A stretch of 64,000 nucleotides of DNA, taken from an uncultured Isosphaeraceae bacterium (GTDB taxonomy: Bacteria; Planctomycetota; Planctomycetia; Isosphaerales; Isosphaeraceae). The notes beneath the pieces are model-generated. The model saw nothing but the letters and a program-made list of their open reading frames with translations. It ran no database searches and was not told where the DNA came from. Made by a program: the position numbers and the translations under genes. The stretch lies in the NCBI GenBank assembly GCA_945957605.1, contig CAMFLR010000001.1, positions 310,001-374,000 on the forward strand, written 5' to 3'. This document shows, one piece after another, positions 45,589 to 53,867 of this stretch (position 1 is the first letter of the stretch; every line of letters begins with the position of its first letter).

Positions 45589-46137
45589 TCAACCCTTCGT
45601 TGACGTTGTCAGGACAACATCTCCAGCCTCTTTCTGAGGCTCGCGGAGCATTGCACGGGCGCCGACCGACCCCTTCCGCAAGGTGGCGAAAAGGTCGCGA
45701 AGGCTCGACGTGATCAGGGTATCCGTCGTGTGCAGACCCGGCTCGCGATCGCGAAGGTTGTAGCGCGTCAACACGATGCGCCCCTTCACCATCTCGGTGC
45801 CGTCGATCGTGCCCACACCCTTGAACGTCGTTTCTGTATCGGTATTCGTAACCAGGTCGACCTTCAGCTGAAGCTGGCGGCCTGGCTCGACAAAACTGCC
45901 GTATTTGATCGTTTTGGCTTGCTTCAAAACGATCACGCTATGGGCAAAGTCTTCCATGTCCCGAATCAACCAGGCCCCCGCCTGGGTGAGGGCCTCGAGC
46001 ATGAGAACCCCCGGCATCACCGGGAAACCCGGGAAGTGGTCAGCCAAATACTCTTCCGCAAGAGACAAGTTCTTGACGGCGACGAGCGACTGGCCGCGAA
46101 CCAATTCCGTGATCCGGTCGATCAATACGAAACGCAT
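45589..46137 (-). CDS. FabZ-like 3-hydroxyacyl-ACP dehydratase, copy 2
   Basis: A 182-residue hot-dog protein, first gene of the cluster in transcription order. It starts MRFVLIDRITELVRGQ and has HFPGFPVMPGVLMLEALTQAG, the usual FabZ motif with catalytic His and Glu. The central sheet (KYGSFVEPGRQLQLKVDLV) is standard. A C-terminal extension of about 40 residues follows. Copies 1 and 2 share an N-terminal IDxxxE layout and may act on different chain lengths or as a heterodimer, which is inference. Confidence 0.87.
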   Translation of the reverse strand: MRFVLIDRITELVRGQSLVAVKNLSLAEEYLADHFPGFPVMPGVLMLEALTQAGAWLIRDMEDFAHSVIVLKQAKTIKYGSFVEPGRQLQLKVDLVTNTDTETTFKGVGTIDGTEMVKGRIVLTRYNLRDREPGLHTTDTLITSSLRDLFATLRKGSVGARAMLREPQKEAGDVVLTTSTKG

Positions 46138-46526
46138 GGAAGACCCCAGAGATGGCGAAAGACCCGGTCGTCAACAGGAGGGAACATCGCGAAGCAGGTC
46201 ATGCCTCTCGACGCAATTCCTAGGCAAGGATCACATTGTAGAAGGCGCTTCGCGCCCTGACAAGTGTATCTCTACCCTGCCGACCGCTCCTTTTCGGCTC
46301 GAAATTCGCCGAACACCCAGAGTCTACATTCCCAATCCGCAGGGTCAAACCAACCGTCTAAGTTTCCGTGAATTTTGTAAATTGCCCAAATTCTGATATC
46401 AGTGATGAAGAATCGGCAGGACCGCCCTACAACCCGTGCAATCAATCCTCTATACTTTTCGGAATAGAGGAGACGGAGATTCCGCGCTCAGGGAGTGCGT
46501 CTCGACCTCGAATCGCGGGGGCAGGC
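46138..46526. other. Divergent intergenic region upstream of the ketosynthase cluster
   Basis: These 389 bases separate the minus-strand FabZ-like gene from the plus-strand beta-propeller gene. The central-right part (about 46365-46400) is AT-rich compared with flanking DNA and is a likely promoter zone. I found no RNA gene or convincing ORF here; the beta-propeller frame stays open into it, but the signal peptide start at 46527 is preferred. Confidence 0.4.
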
Positions 46527-48491
46527 ATGGTGTCGCAACGCCTCAATCCTCCCTGGCTTCGAATCGCCGGCATGGTCGCCTTCGTGGCCCTCCTGCTCGC
46601 GCCGAACGCTCGCGCGGGCTCTTCCTTCGCCTGGTCGCCCGACGGCAAGTGGGTGGCGTACGTCGACCAGTCACCGCCCGCACCCGCTCGCCTCCCCGTC
46701 GATTGGTTCTTCAAACCTTCGAACGATTCGACAGAAACTGGCGATGTTCGACCGCCCGCCGCCAAACTCTCGGAACGCTCGCGGCTCTGGGTAACGCAAG
46801 TTCAAACCCGGAAATCAGTTCTCATCGAGGACGCCGTCGGAACGATTGCTGCGCCCATCTGGAGTCCCGACGGCCGATCGATTGCATTCGTCCGGATGAT
46901 TCCCAGCCGGGAGGGACGTGGAACGGCCGAGATCGTCATTCGCGACACGACCAACCGTCGCGTGCTCTTGACGAAGGCCGTCGACGACCTGCCGCACGAA
47001 ATCAGCCAGCTTCCCAAGATCACGCTGGCATGGAGTCCCGACGGCAAGTTCATCGCCGTTCCCGCCATTCAGCCAATGGGCGTGGCGATTTTTCGCGTTG
47101 ATACTGGACGCCTGATCAAATCGCTCGATGGCGCGATGCTCCCGGCCTGGTCGCCCGACGGCACCAAGTTGCTCTACGTCAGCACCGGCGACGAAGATTG
47201 GCTCGAACTTCTTGACAGCCATTTCGGGGCGTCGCGGCACCTGGCGGATGTCGGCCACCTCGAAGCCCCACCGATTTTCTCCCGTGACGGCCAGACAGTG
47301 ATCACGCTTTCTCGCGCCCGCACTCAACGTGGCGCGACGCCGCCATCCGAGGAAGTCGAACTCTGGCGCGTGCGAGTCGATGACAACAAGACAGAGCGAC
47401 TGACCACAGTTGCCACGACGTCGGGCGATCGCATCCTGCATTCGACGTCGGTCACAGCCGATCGCGACGGCGAGAATGTGGTTTTCGCGACTTCGATCGC
47501 CAACGAGCCCTCGCAGGTCAGCCGATTCCATCCGCGCGAACGTTCGGTCGTCGACAAATTCCCGATGCTCGACCCGACTCTGTCGATCGAGAATCTCGCT
47601 CTCTCGCCGGTCAACAACCTCGACGTCAAGCCTTCAGGGGCAATGCTTGCCCTCCGGCTCAACGGCCTTCCCCTGCTCTGCGACCTCGATTCCCGGCAAC
47701 TCGTCCCGCTCACTCCCGACGCCGATCTCCGAGCCGCCTGGACGGCGATGGTGCTTACTTCGGCCGATCAAATCGTTCGCGAGCTTCGTCCCCAGTCGAT
47801 CGTTGCAGGCCACGCGATCAAACGCCCGATCGCGCCGCCGATGCCCGGTGAACTCGAGTTCAATTCCGAAGCGCTTCACCGTTTCCGACGATTCGGCCGG
47901 ATCGGTCACGACCTCATCGACAAATCCGCGAACGAGCCGAGTTGGGAACTCGCGAACCTGATCTTCGACTACCTCCGCGAAGATTATCCGGCCGCGCTTC
48001 AGGATATCGAAGCCGTCGAGACGCACGAGGCTGATCCAAATCTTCGTCTGCGGCTACTCAATCTCCGAGCGCAAGTATTCGTCGGCCTTTCCGACTTCGA
48101 ACGCGCACGCGGGACGTTGGCGTACCTCAAATCGCTCGAAACGACGAGATCGCGGAAAGTGATCGAGGAGTCTTCGTCAGGCGTCTCGCTCTTGAAGGTG
48201 TCCGCCCCAGATGCAGGCTGGACCGATTATGCGCTCGGACGCATCGCCCGACTCGAGGCCGATGCGGCAAAGGAAGACGCTGCGCCAATCGAGCCGACCG
48301 ATCACCGCAACTTCGACGCCCCTCAGCCGGGCTTGGGTCTCGACATTATTCCCGAGCCGCCCAAGAATCTTGGCCCGCTCCAGATTCGGCCCGATTTCCC
48401 GAATCAACCGCTACCCGACAATCGGCGAATGTTTCTCGAGCGCCGAATTCCACCGCCGCCGCCAGGAAACCTGGAACGCTTTCATAATTGA
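46527..48491 (+). CDS. Secreted TolB-like beta-propeller protein
   Basis: A 654-residue protein. ATG at 46527 follows GGGGGCAGGC and gives a signal peptide (MVSQRLNPPWLRIAGMVAFV, cleavage near ARAG). Repeats of the WSPDG kind (FAWSPDGKWVAYV, IWSPDGRSIAFV, LAWSPDGKFIAV, AWSPDGTKLLYV, FSRDGQTVI) over about residues 30-330 form a beta-propeller. The C-terminal half is helical with ELANLIFDYLREDYPAALQDIE. The role is probably protein binding in the periplasm. It converges on the next gene with a 10-nt overlap of ends. Confidence 0.8.
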   Translation: MVSQRLNPPWLRIAGMVAFVALLLAPNARAGSSFAWSPDGKWVAYVDQSPPAPARLPVDWFFKPSNDSTETGDVRPPAAKLSERSRLWVTQVQTRKSVLIEDAVGTIAAPIWSPDGRSIAFVRMIPSREGRGTAEIVIRDTTNRRVLLTKAVDDLPHEISQLPKITLAWSPDGKFIAVPAIQPMGVAIFRVDTGRLIKSLDGAMLPAWSPDGTKLLYVSTGDEDWLELLDSHFGASRHLADVGHLEAPPIFSRDGQTVITLSRARTQRGATPPSEEVELWRVRVDDNKTERLTTVATTSGDRILHSTSVTADRDGENVVFATSIANEPSQVSRFHPRERSVVDKFPMLDPTLSIENLALSPVNNLDVKPSGAMLALRLNGLPLLCDLDSRQLVPLTPDADLRAAWTAMVLTSADQIVRELRPQSIVAGHAIKRPIAPPMPGELEFNSEALHRFRRFGRIGHDLIDKSANEPSWELANLIFDYLREDYPAALQDIEAVETHEADPNLRLRLLNLRAQVFVGLSDFERARGTLAYLKSLETTRSRKVIEESSSGVSLLKVSAPDAGWTDYALGRIARLEADAAKEDAAPIEPTDHRNFDAPQPGLGLDIIPEPPKNLGPLQIRPDFPNQPLPDNRRMFLERRIPPPPPGNLERFHN

Positions 48492-49783
48492 CGCGAGTTC
48501 GGCGTGCTCTCCGGTTTTTTCCACGGTCCGAGCCCAAGCCGTTTTCGCACCGACGCCTTCTTGATGACGTTGACGTAGGCGTCAAAATCCTCGCGTGCCT
48601 GACCGGCCGCGCGAGCGGCAGCGACCATCACCGCATCAAACGTGGCGCCGTTCGCCCAAGCGTTCAACTCTTCTACGTGCGCCGTCCCGGCCGCCTCAAT
48701 TCCTTTGACGTGCGCCCAGGCCGCGATCGAACCCGCGATTCCCACCACCTTGCGCAGGTGCGCGGACACGTTTTTGCCGGCGAGCAACCTCGCCATGTCG
48801 GAACGATTTTCGTCCGGCACCATCTCGCGAATCCGAAATGAGCGTTCGCCCATGTCGATGGCGGCCAACCCCCTGCCCGGTTTCCCCTGAATCAGCCGCT
48901 CAGCCGCGACCGTGCGCGACGCCTCATTTGGACCCCAGATCGGCTGGGCTTCCCTGACGAACGCTCGGAGTGCCGACGGCACCGATTCCTTCATGTCGAG
49001 CAGGCGCAAACGATCCTCGCCGTCCTGCCACTTCACGAGCACAAGGTAGTGTCTCAGCCCGAGGCTTCCTAGGCCGGCGATTCGCGTCGTTGCGTCGAGT
49101 ACTTCGATCGATTGATGCGCCGGCGAACTCGCCGCAAGTTGCTTGAACGCGTCTTCGATCTGTTTGCGCCTGGCACGCCCCAACGCACCATACTTGTGGT
49201 TGGTATTGATGCTCCGCCCGCCCTTTCCCGAGGCGTGCGTGTAATCAGCAATCACCTTGTCGCGATCGGCAACGGCGGTTGGCGTCATCAGGCTCAAAAT
49301 CGGCCCGTGCGCTGATTTGGAAACGATCTCTCCGACCTTCCCCGTAACCGCGCTGGTCGCCACGCCTTGCTTGTAAGCGTCAAGAAACGCGACAACCAGT
49401 CCGGCCGAAACGCTTGTCGATAGCTTCCAATCTTCACCCGCCAGAAAAGTGCTCGCCGCGCACCGCACGAGGTCATAAGCGAGAGGAGCAACATACGCTT
49501 CATCAAAGTCGTTAATGCCGAAATGGCATTCGTGCTCATCTGTGAGATATGCGCCAAAGTTTTCGAGATGAAGATCGCCGCAGATGAGACCGTTGGGACC
49601 AGGTTGAAGCGGGCCGATCTTGTGCCACTCGTCGGCGAAGAGATGATTGGTCGCGCGGAAGAAAGGGAACACGCCGATCGCGATCTTGTCGAGCTTTGTC
49701 TGGACGACCGCCTTTTTTCGTCCCGAGTTCGCCGCCAGAATCGCGTCGAGAATTGCATCCTCGCTCGCCCGTCGTCGCGACAC
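48482..49783 (-). CDS. DUF2252 protein (kinase-like fold)
   Basis: A 433-residue protein. GTG at 49783 follows AAGGGAGC. Family markers are FRATNHLFADEW, CGDLHLENFGAY, INDFDEAYVAPLAYDL, RLRLLDMKES and RDVVN-like downstream regions (VVGIAGSIAAWAHVKG). The GDLHLEN and NDFDE pair resembles the catalytic loop and metal site of phosphotransferases such as aminoglycoside and small-molecule kinases. The substrate and biological role of DUF2252 are not established. Its stop region overlaps that of the converging beta-propeller gene. Confidence 0.85.
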   Translation of the reverse strand: MSRRRASEDAILDAILAANSGRKKAVVQTKLDKIAIGVFPFFRATNHLFADEWHKIGPLQPGPNGLICGDLHLENFGAYLTDEHECHFGINDFDEAYVAPLAYDLVRCAASTFLAGEDWKLSTSVSAGLVVAFLDAYKQGVATSAVTGKVGEIVSKSAHGPILSLMTPTAVADRDKVIADYTHASGKGGRSINTNHKYGALGRARRKQIEDAFKQLAASSPAHQSIEVLDATTRIAGLGSLGLRHYLVLVKWQDGEDRLRLLDMKESVPSALRAFVREAQPIWGPNEASRTVAAERLIQGKPGRGLAAIDMGERSFRIREMVPDENRSDMARLLAGKNVSAHLRKVVGIAGSIAAWAHVKGIEAAGTAHVEELNAWANGATFDAVMVAAARAAGQAREDFDAYVNVIKKASVRKRLGLGPWKKPESTPNSRQL

Positions 49784-49816
49784 GTTATGCTCCCTTCGCC
49801 CGATGGATAACTTTAG

Positions 49817-51043
49817 TTAGAAGACCGCCGCCATGACGATCTGCGCGACGCGAATCAAACTCGCCCGCTCCGATGCCGTCACCGATCCTCGCTCAATCAC
49901 GGTGTCGAGCAACTTGAAGGAGCTCTCCATCAAATAAACCGGCGTGCGACCGATCTTCATCGAATCGCGATTCGCCAGTAAAAGCTTGAAAATGTCGCGA
50001 AGTGTTTTTGCTTCGGCAACGTCGATCTGCGCCGGACTCGTCCAGGTTGGCTTTGCCGGCGCGTTGATCGCGGACAAAATCACCCGGTACATCACCCGGC
50101 TAATCGCCTCGGCCTTGGGATAATCAAGTGTGGCGGCGACGTCGGTCGGTCGGTGATAGCACGGATTCTCGCCAGTCGAAAAGAACAGAAAGGGAATCTT
50201 CCGCGAGCGAAATGGACCGTAGTCGCTCCGGTCGATCAGGAGCAAATCGGCGCCGAGAATGCCAACGTCGAGTTGCTTCTCGGCCTCCGAGGCCTTCTTC
50301 ACCCATCCCAGGCTGGGCGGATAATGCTCGGTTCCCATCACGAACACATATGATTTGGCAACACCACCCAGCGCCCGGCCAATCATGTCGGCAGTGACGA
50401 ATAGCGCGACGCGGTCGAGCGGCACCGGCGAATGCTCGACAAAATAGCGTGAGCCAACGAGTCCACGCTCTTCAAGATCGAAGCCGATGAGCATCACGCT
50501 GCGTTTGGGCTTCTCGCCTTGCTGCAAACAGCGCGCGGTTTCAAGCAGCATCGCGACTGCCGAGGCGTTGTCATCGGCGCCGGGAAAGAGCACGCCGTTG
50601 ATCACTCCGACGTGATCGAAATGCGCGGCGACAATCACCCACTCGTCCTTAAGCTTGGGATCGCTGCCAATGATCTTAGCGCCGACGTTTCGTCCGGCAA
50701 CGCTTCCTGCCTCGCGTCCTGGAATATCCTGATACCAAGAGCCATTGAACAGCGGTTCGAGCTTGAGTTTCTGAAACGCCTCAATGAGATAGGTGCGAGA
50801 TTTGGCTGCGACTTCTCCTGCGCGTCCGCCGTATTCGGGCGAAGCGAGGGTTTCGACATGCGTTTTGATTGCGGCGAGTTGCGGTTCGTTTTCGCCGGCT
50901 CTGACGAATGCAGAGGTCGCGAGGAGGAAAAAGAGCGACAGCGCGAGTGCATTAACCGGCAAGCCGCGATCGACCGGCGTAATCGCGCGGAGGTTCGAAA
51001 AGTTTTTCACCGAATTTCCGCACGAGGGATTTTTGGGTGTCAT
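49817..51043 (-). CDS. Secreted M28-family zinc metallopeptidase
   Basis: A 408-residue peptidase. The zinc ligands and catalytic acids are visible: AAHFDHVG, GADDNASA, DLEERGLVGS, VTADMIG and the final CYHRPTD. It is likely an aminopeptidase or a related M28 hydrolase. A hydrophobic segment (NALALSLFFLLATSAFVRAG, about residues 31-50) acts as signal or anchor. The start is uncertain: ATG at 51043 lacks a clear Shine-Dalgarno and GTG at 51010 is an alternative; both retain the signal segment. It is divergent from the plus-strand gene at 51088. Confidence 0.88.
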   Translation of the reverse strand: MTPKNPSCGNSVKNFSNLRAITPVDRGLPVNALALSLFFLLATSAFVRAGENEPQLAAIKTHVETLASPEYGGRAGEVAAKSRTYLIEAFQKLKLEPLFNGSWYQDIPGREAGSVAGRNVGAKIIGSDPKLKDEWVIVAAHFDHVGVINGVLFPGADDNASAVAMLLETARCLQQGEKPKRSVMLIGFDLEERGLVGSRYFVEHSPVPLDRVALFVTADMIGRALGGVAKSYVFVMGTEHYPPSLGWVKKASEAEKQLDVGILGADLLLIDRSDYGPFRSRKIPFLFFSTGENPCYHRPTDVAATLDYPKAEAISRVMYRVILSAINAPAKPTWTSPAQIDVAEAKTLRDIFKLLLANRDSMKIGRTPVYLMESSFKLLDTVIERGSVTASERASLIRVAQIVMAAVF

Positions 51044-51087
51044 ACTGGCGTTCGTCCGGGAAATTGTTCCCTACACGGAGGTGGAAC

Positions 51088-51429
51088 GTGTCTCGCTCAA
51101 TGATCTTGAAGTCATTCGTTTTGGCCGTCGCCCTGATGGGTGTTAGCTCGGTCAACCCGGCCAAGGCCCAGGATTGGAACGACTACCTGCACTGGCCGTA
51201 CAGCCCGCCCCAGGTTCCGGGCAACGGCTTTGAATATAACACGCTTTACGACGGGTACTATCTCTACCCGCGCGAGCAGCGGATTGTGCCGCAGATCCAG
51301 GGCCCGCTCTACCACAACTTCTACGGTGGCAAGCGCGTCTTCGGCATCCGTCACCCGAATGGCGGCATCCACGGCCTGAACAAGATGAAGTTCTACTCGG
51401 GCTACCACTACACGCTCGACGTCTTCTGA
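51088..51429 (+). CDS. Small secreted planctomycete protein
   Basis: A 113-residue protein. GTG at 51088 with ACGGAGGTG six bases upstream is preferred over ATG at 51100. The signal peptide (MILKSFVLAVALMGVSSV, cleavage near AKAQ) is followed by an aromatic- and Gly-rich mature part: DWNDYLHWPYSPPQVPGNGF, YYLYPREQRIVPQIQGPLYH, NFYGGKRVFGIRHPNGG and a C-terminal FYSGYHYTLDVF. I recall similar short proteins in Planctomycetes, with no known function. A strong terminator follows, so it is monocistronic. Confidence 0.8.
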   Translation: MSRSMILKSFVLAVALMGVSSVNPAKAQDWNDYLHWPYSPPQVPGNGFEYNTLYDGYYLYPREQRIVPQIQGPLYHNFYGGKRVFGIRHPNGGIHGLNKMKFYSGYHYTLDVF

Positions 51430-51468
51430 TTGTTCCTCGCGAGATGATTTTGACGCTCACAATGCACG

Positions 51469-51508
51469 AGTCCCAGCCATCTCCTCTTTCGGATGGTTGG
51501 GACTTTTT
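51469..51508 (+). terminator. Strong Rho-independent terminator
   Basis: A 13-bp stem (51469-51481 with 51492-51504, one G-U pair) with a 10-nt loop is followed by five Ts and a further T-rich stretch. It lies 39 nt after the small secreted protein gene. Confidence 0.9.
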
Positions 51509-51537
51509 GCGTTTCTGCGATCCCGATTCCTCGTCCG

Positions 51538-51897
51538 TTAAGACAAATGGGACTTTGCGTGACTTAAAACTTCCTCGAGTTTCGCCCGTTTGAGTATCCC
51601 CGCGTAATCATCCGGCATGATACCCGCGACGGGAATGCAATCGATCCAGTCGCAAACTGCGATTGTTCTTTCCCGAAGTCTTGTGAGCGACTTGCCGTCG
51701 GCAGCCCAAGGTAACTCTACATCCACATCGCGCTTCGGCTTGCTGATCTTGGTCGAACACACCACGACACGCACCTGCCCCGTCGAGGCAATGTCGACAG
51801 GATCGCTAATAACGATCATGGGGCGGCGTGACCCGTTTCCCCGCGTGCTTGAAGTGGAAACCGCCCAAAAAATGCGGCCAGGTGAAAGAGAGGCCAC
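51538..51897 (-). CDS. PemK/MazF-like protein (type II toxin family)
   Basis: A 119-residue protein. GTG at 51897 follows GAGAGGCGAACA. Motifs are PGRIFWAVSTSSTRGNGSRRPMIVIS (the typical GxxxWA and RPxxVIS opening of the PemK/MazF barrel), VRVVVCSTKISKP, ADGKSLTRLRERTIAVCDWID (the loop that usually carries the conserved catalytic and binding residues) and a final helix. The family acts as sequence-specific endoribonucleases. The protein may be a toxin, but the match is moderate. The upstream gene ends 14 nt before it and could encode the antidote. Confidence 0.65.
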   Translation of the reverse strand: MASLSPGRIFWAVSTSSTRGNGSRRPMIVISDPVDIASTGQVRVVVCSTKISKPKRDVDVELPWAADGKSLTRLRERTIAVCDWIDCIPVAGIMPDDYAGILKRAKLEEVLSHAKSHLS

Positions 51898-51911
51898 TGT
51901 TCGCCTCTCGA

Positions 51912-52343
51912 TTATTCGCCGTAGGATTCGCGATCCGGATTACCGGTTGGCACAAATGTGACTGGATCGAACGAAGGCACTTCGACGTCCGAATTCTCGA
52001 TGATGGACTCGGCCTCTTCAATCATCAATTGGAAATCATCCAAACCCGCGACCGACTCGCCCCTTGATTGCTGAAACCTTGCTCGCTCCAAGACTTGCAA
52101 AGCGGAACCGAGCCACGTGCGATAATTCGAAATCGAAGTTGCGAATGCTTGCTCCAATACGGCCCGCTCGCGACCAATTCCGTTGGCGATCGTCGCGCGA
52201 TCTTGATCCTGTAAATGACGAAAGAGATGCATGTAATAAGACGCGACTTCCGAAACGACCGCGGCGGGAGCGTCCGCGAGTTGATCGTTCGACGCCGAAG
52301 CAGAGTTGGCAAGCATGAGACTTGTGAAATCATTAGTCATCAT
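51912..52343 (-). CDS. Acidic helical protein upstream of the MazF-like gene
   Basis: A 143-residue protein with no recognised domain. Two ATGs (52343 and 52340) give the same product less one residue. It is mostly helical (about 20-110) and then acidic (LDDFQLMIEEAESIIENSDVEVPSFD). Nothing resembles the usual MazE or PemI DNA-binding N-terminus. The tight spacing to the downstream toxin-like gene makes it the candidate antitoxin; alternatively it is unrelated to toxin control. Confidence 0.6.
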   Translation of the reverse strand: MMTNDFTSLMLANSASASNDQLADAPAAVVSEVASYYMHLFRHLQDQDRATIANGIGRERAVLEQAFATSISNYRTWLGSALQVLERARFQQSRGESVAGLDDFQLMIEEAESIIENSDVEVPSFDPVTFVPTGNPDRESYGE

Positions 52344-52413
52344 GGCTTGGTCTTTCTTCCCTTCGGATTCGGAAAACTACAAGAATTGAGATGAAGGCGC
52401 TTCGTACCGGTGC

Positions 52414-52476
52414 CACTGGCATCGCCGGTGCGCTGCAATTCCGACGAGACGAAGAAGATCACTGGCAAAGCCGGTG
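52414..52476. repeat. Pair of short hairpins with a CACTGGCnnnGCCGGTG core
   Basis: The 17-nt unit at 52414-52430 recurs at 52460-52476 with changes only in its 3-nt centre (ATC and AAA). Each can fold into a 7-bp stem (one G-U pair) with a 3-nt loop. They lie in the 287-bp gap between the acidic-protein gene and the M20 peptidase gene. The core resembles the GTGCCACTG parts of the 12378-12477 palindrome. Confidence 0.5.
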
Positions 52477-52630
52477 GCGAATTATCCTAGAGTCTCGCTG
52501 CTTCAGCGTGATCTTCAATTTGCCATTCAATTGGATCTTAGCAGACACGACAGCCACCGACAAAGTTTAGTCGCTCTCCCCGTACTACTCGCAACCGAAG
52601 TTGTTTCACCAGTGCCGGCCGTAGTGTTTA

Positions 52631-53788
52631 TCACCCAACAAGCTTCGCAATCTCAAAATACGCCTCAACCGCAGTTCGCAATTGATCAAGCTCAATCCAT
52701 TCATCCTTCGTATGCGCCTGCGCAATATCCCCCGGTCCGAGTACAAAACAAGGCAATCCTCGTTCACTCAGCGGACCTGCATCGGTGCCGTATGGCACGC
52801 CAATCACGCTCGGTGTCCGACCGGTCGCATGCGCAATCGCATCAACAACACCTTCACGCCACGTATCAGATCCACCGCGTTCGGGCGAAAGCGCGGGCAT
52901 GCGCACCCAGGGCGGCAAGAATTCAATATCGGGGATATCTCCGAGCTTTTCGTTGAGATACCGATACACCCGCGCCTGGCATTCAGCCAGATCCTCGCCG
53001 GGAATCACTCGGCGATCGATCTCGACATGACACCAATCCGGCACCACGTTCACACTCTGCCCGCCCTCGATTCGGCCAACCGAAAGCGTCGCCGGCCCTA
53101 GCACGGGATCAACCCGCTCCTTGCCGAGCGACTGCGCATAGCTCGATAGATGGCCAAGCACCTCGCCCATCCGGTAAATCGCGTTCTTGCCGAGATGCGG
53201 CGTCGAACTGTGGCAAGCGACGCCTTTTGTGCGGATCTTCCAACGCACAGCGCCTTTGTGACGGTCGACCAGGTCCAATCGAGTTGGCTCGGCGACGATT
53301 GCCAGGCTCGCGCCGTGCTCGTAATTCGCCAAATCGCTCGAGCCGATGTGCGTGAATTCCTCGTCGACCGTGCACGCCATCACAACTGACGCCGAACCCG
53401 CTGGCCGCTCCTTCACCAGCCGCTCGAAGGCGATCAGCATCGCCGCCATGCCGCCCTTGATATCGCACGCCCCGCGCCCGTAGAGCCGGCCTTCGCGCAC
53501 TTCGGGACGAAATGGATCGATCGTCATTCCTTCGACTGGCACCGTGTCCTGATGGGCGTCGAACAGAATCGTTTTATGCGAATTCGGCGCCTCGTAATAC
53601 GCCAGGATATTATCACGTCCTGGCGCAATTGTACGTCGTATATATCGGACGCCGAGGCGATCGAACCAGTCGCAAAGATAGTCCGACATTCCGCCTTCGA
53701 GGAATTCGGGACCGCTCAGGAGTCGACCCATCGGGTTGACGCTGGGGATCGCCACGAGGTCGGCGAGCAAACGCGTCACGGCATCCAA
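52631..53788 (-). CDS. M20-family peptidase (ArgE/DapE/acylase type)
   Basis: A 385-residue dizinc hydrolase of the succinyl-diaminopimelate/N-acetylornithine deacylase group. Metal ligands and catalytic acids are in FDAHQDTVPVEG, GRGACDIKGGMAAM, TVDEEFTHIG, VAEPTRLDLV and the final AHTKDEWIE. Dimerisation-domain features (SVGRIEGGQSVNVVPDWCHVEIDRR) are intact. The TTG at 53788, with CGGAG upstream, is favoured over the TTG at 53818. The substrate is probably an N-acyl or dipeptide amino acid; the sequence does not decide which. Confidence 0.87.
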   Translation of the reverse strand: MDAVTRLLADLVAIPSVNPMGRLLSGPEFLEGGMSDYLCDWFDRLGVRYIRRTIAPGRDNILAYYEAPNSHKTILFDAHQDTVPVEGMTIDPFRPEVREGRLYGRGACDIKGGMAAMLIAFERLVKERPAGSASVVMACTVDEEFTHIGSSDLANYEHGASLAIVAEPTRLDLVDRHKGAVRWKIRTKGVACHSSTPHLGKNAIYRMGEVLGHLSSYAQSLGKERVDPVLGPATLSVGRIEGGQSVNVVPDWCHVEIDRRVIPGEDLAECQARVYRYLNEKLGDIPDIEFLPPWVRMPALSPERGGSDTWREGVVDAIAHATGRTPSVIGVPYGTDAGPLSERGLPCFVLGPGDIAQAHTKDEWIELDQLRTAVEAYFEIAKLVG

Positions 53789-53867
53789 GAGTTCGGCTCC
53801 GCTACCGTGGACAGGCAAGTTGGGAAAGCGTGCGCGACAGCGATTCTACCGAGCGCGCTCGGTTGAG

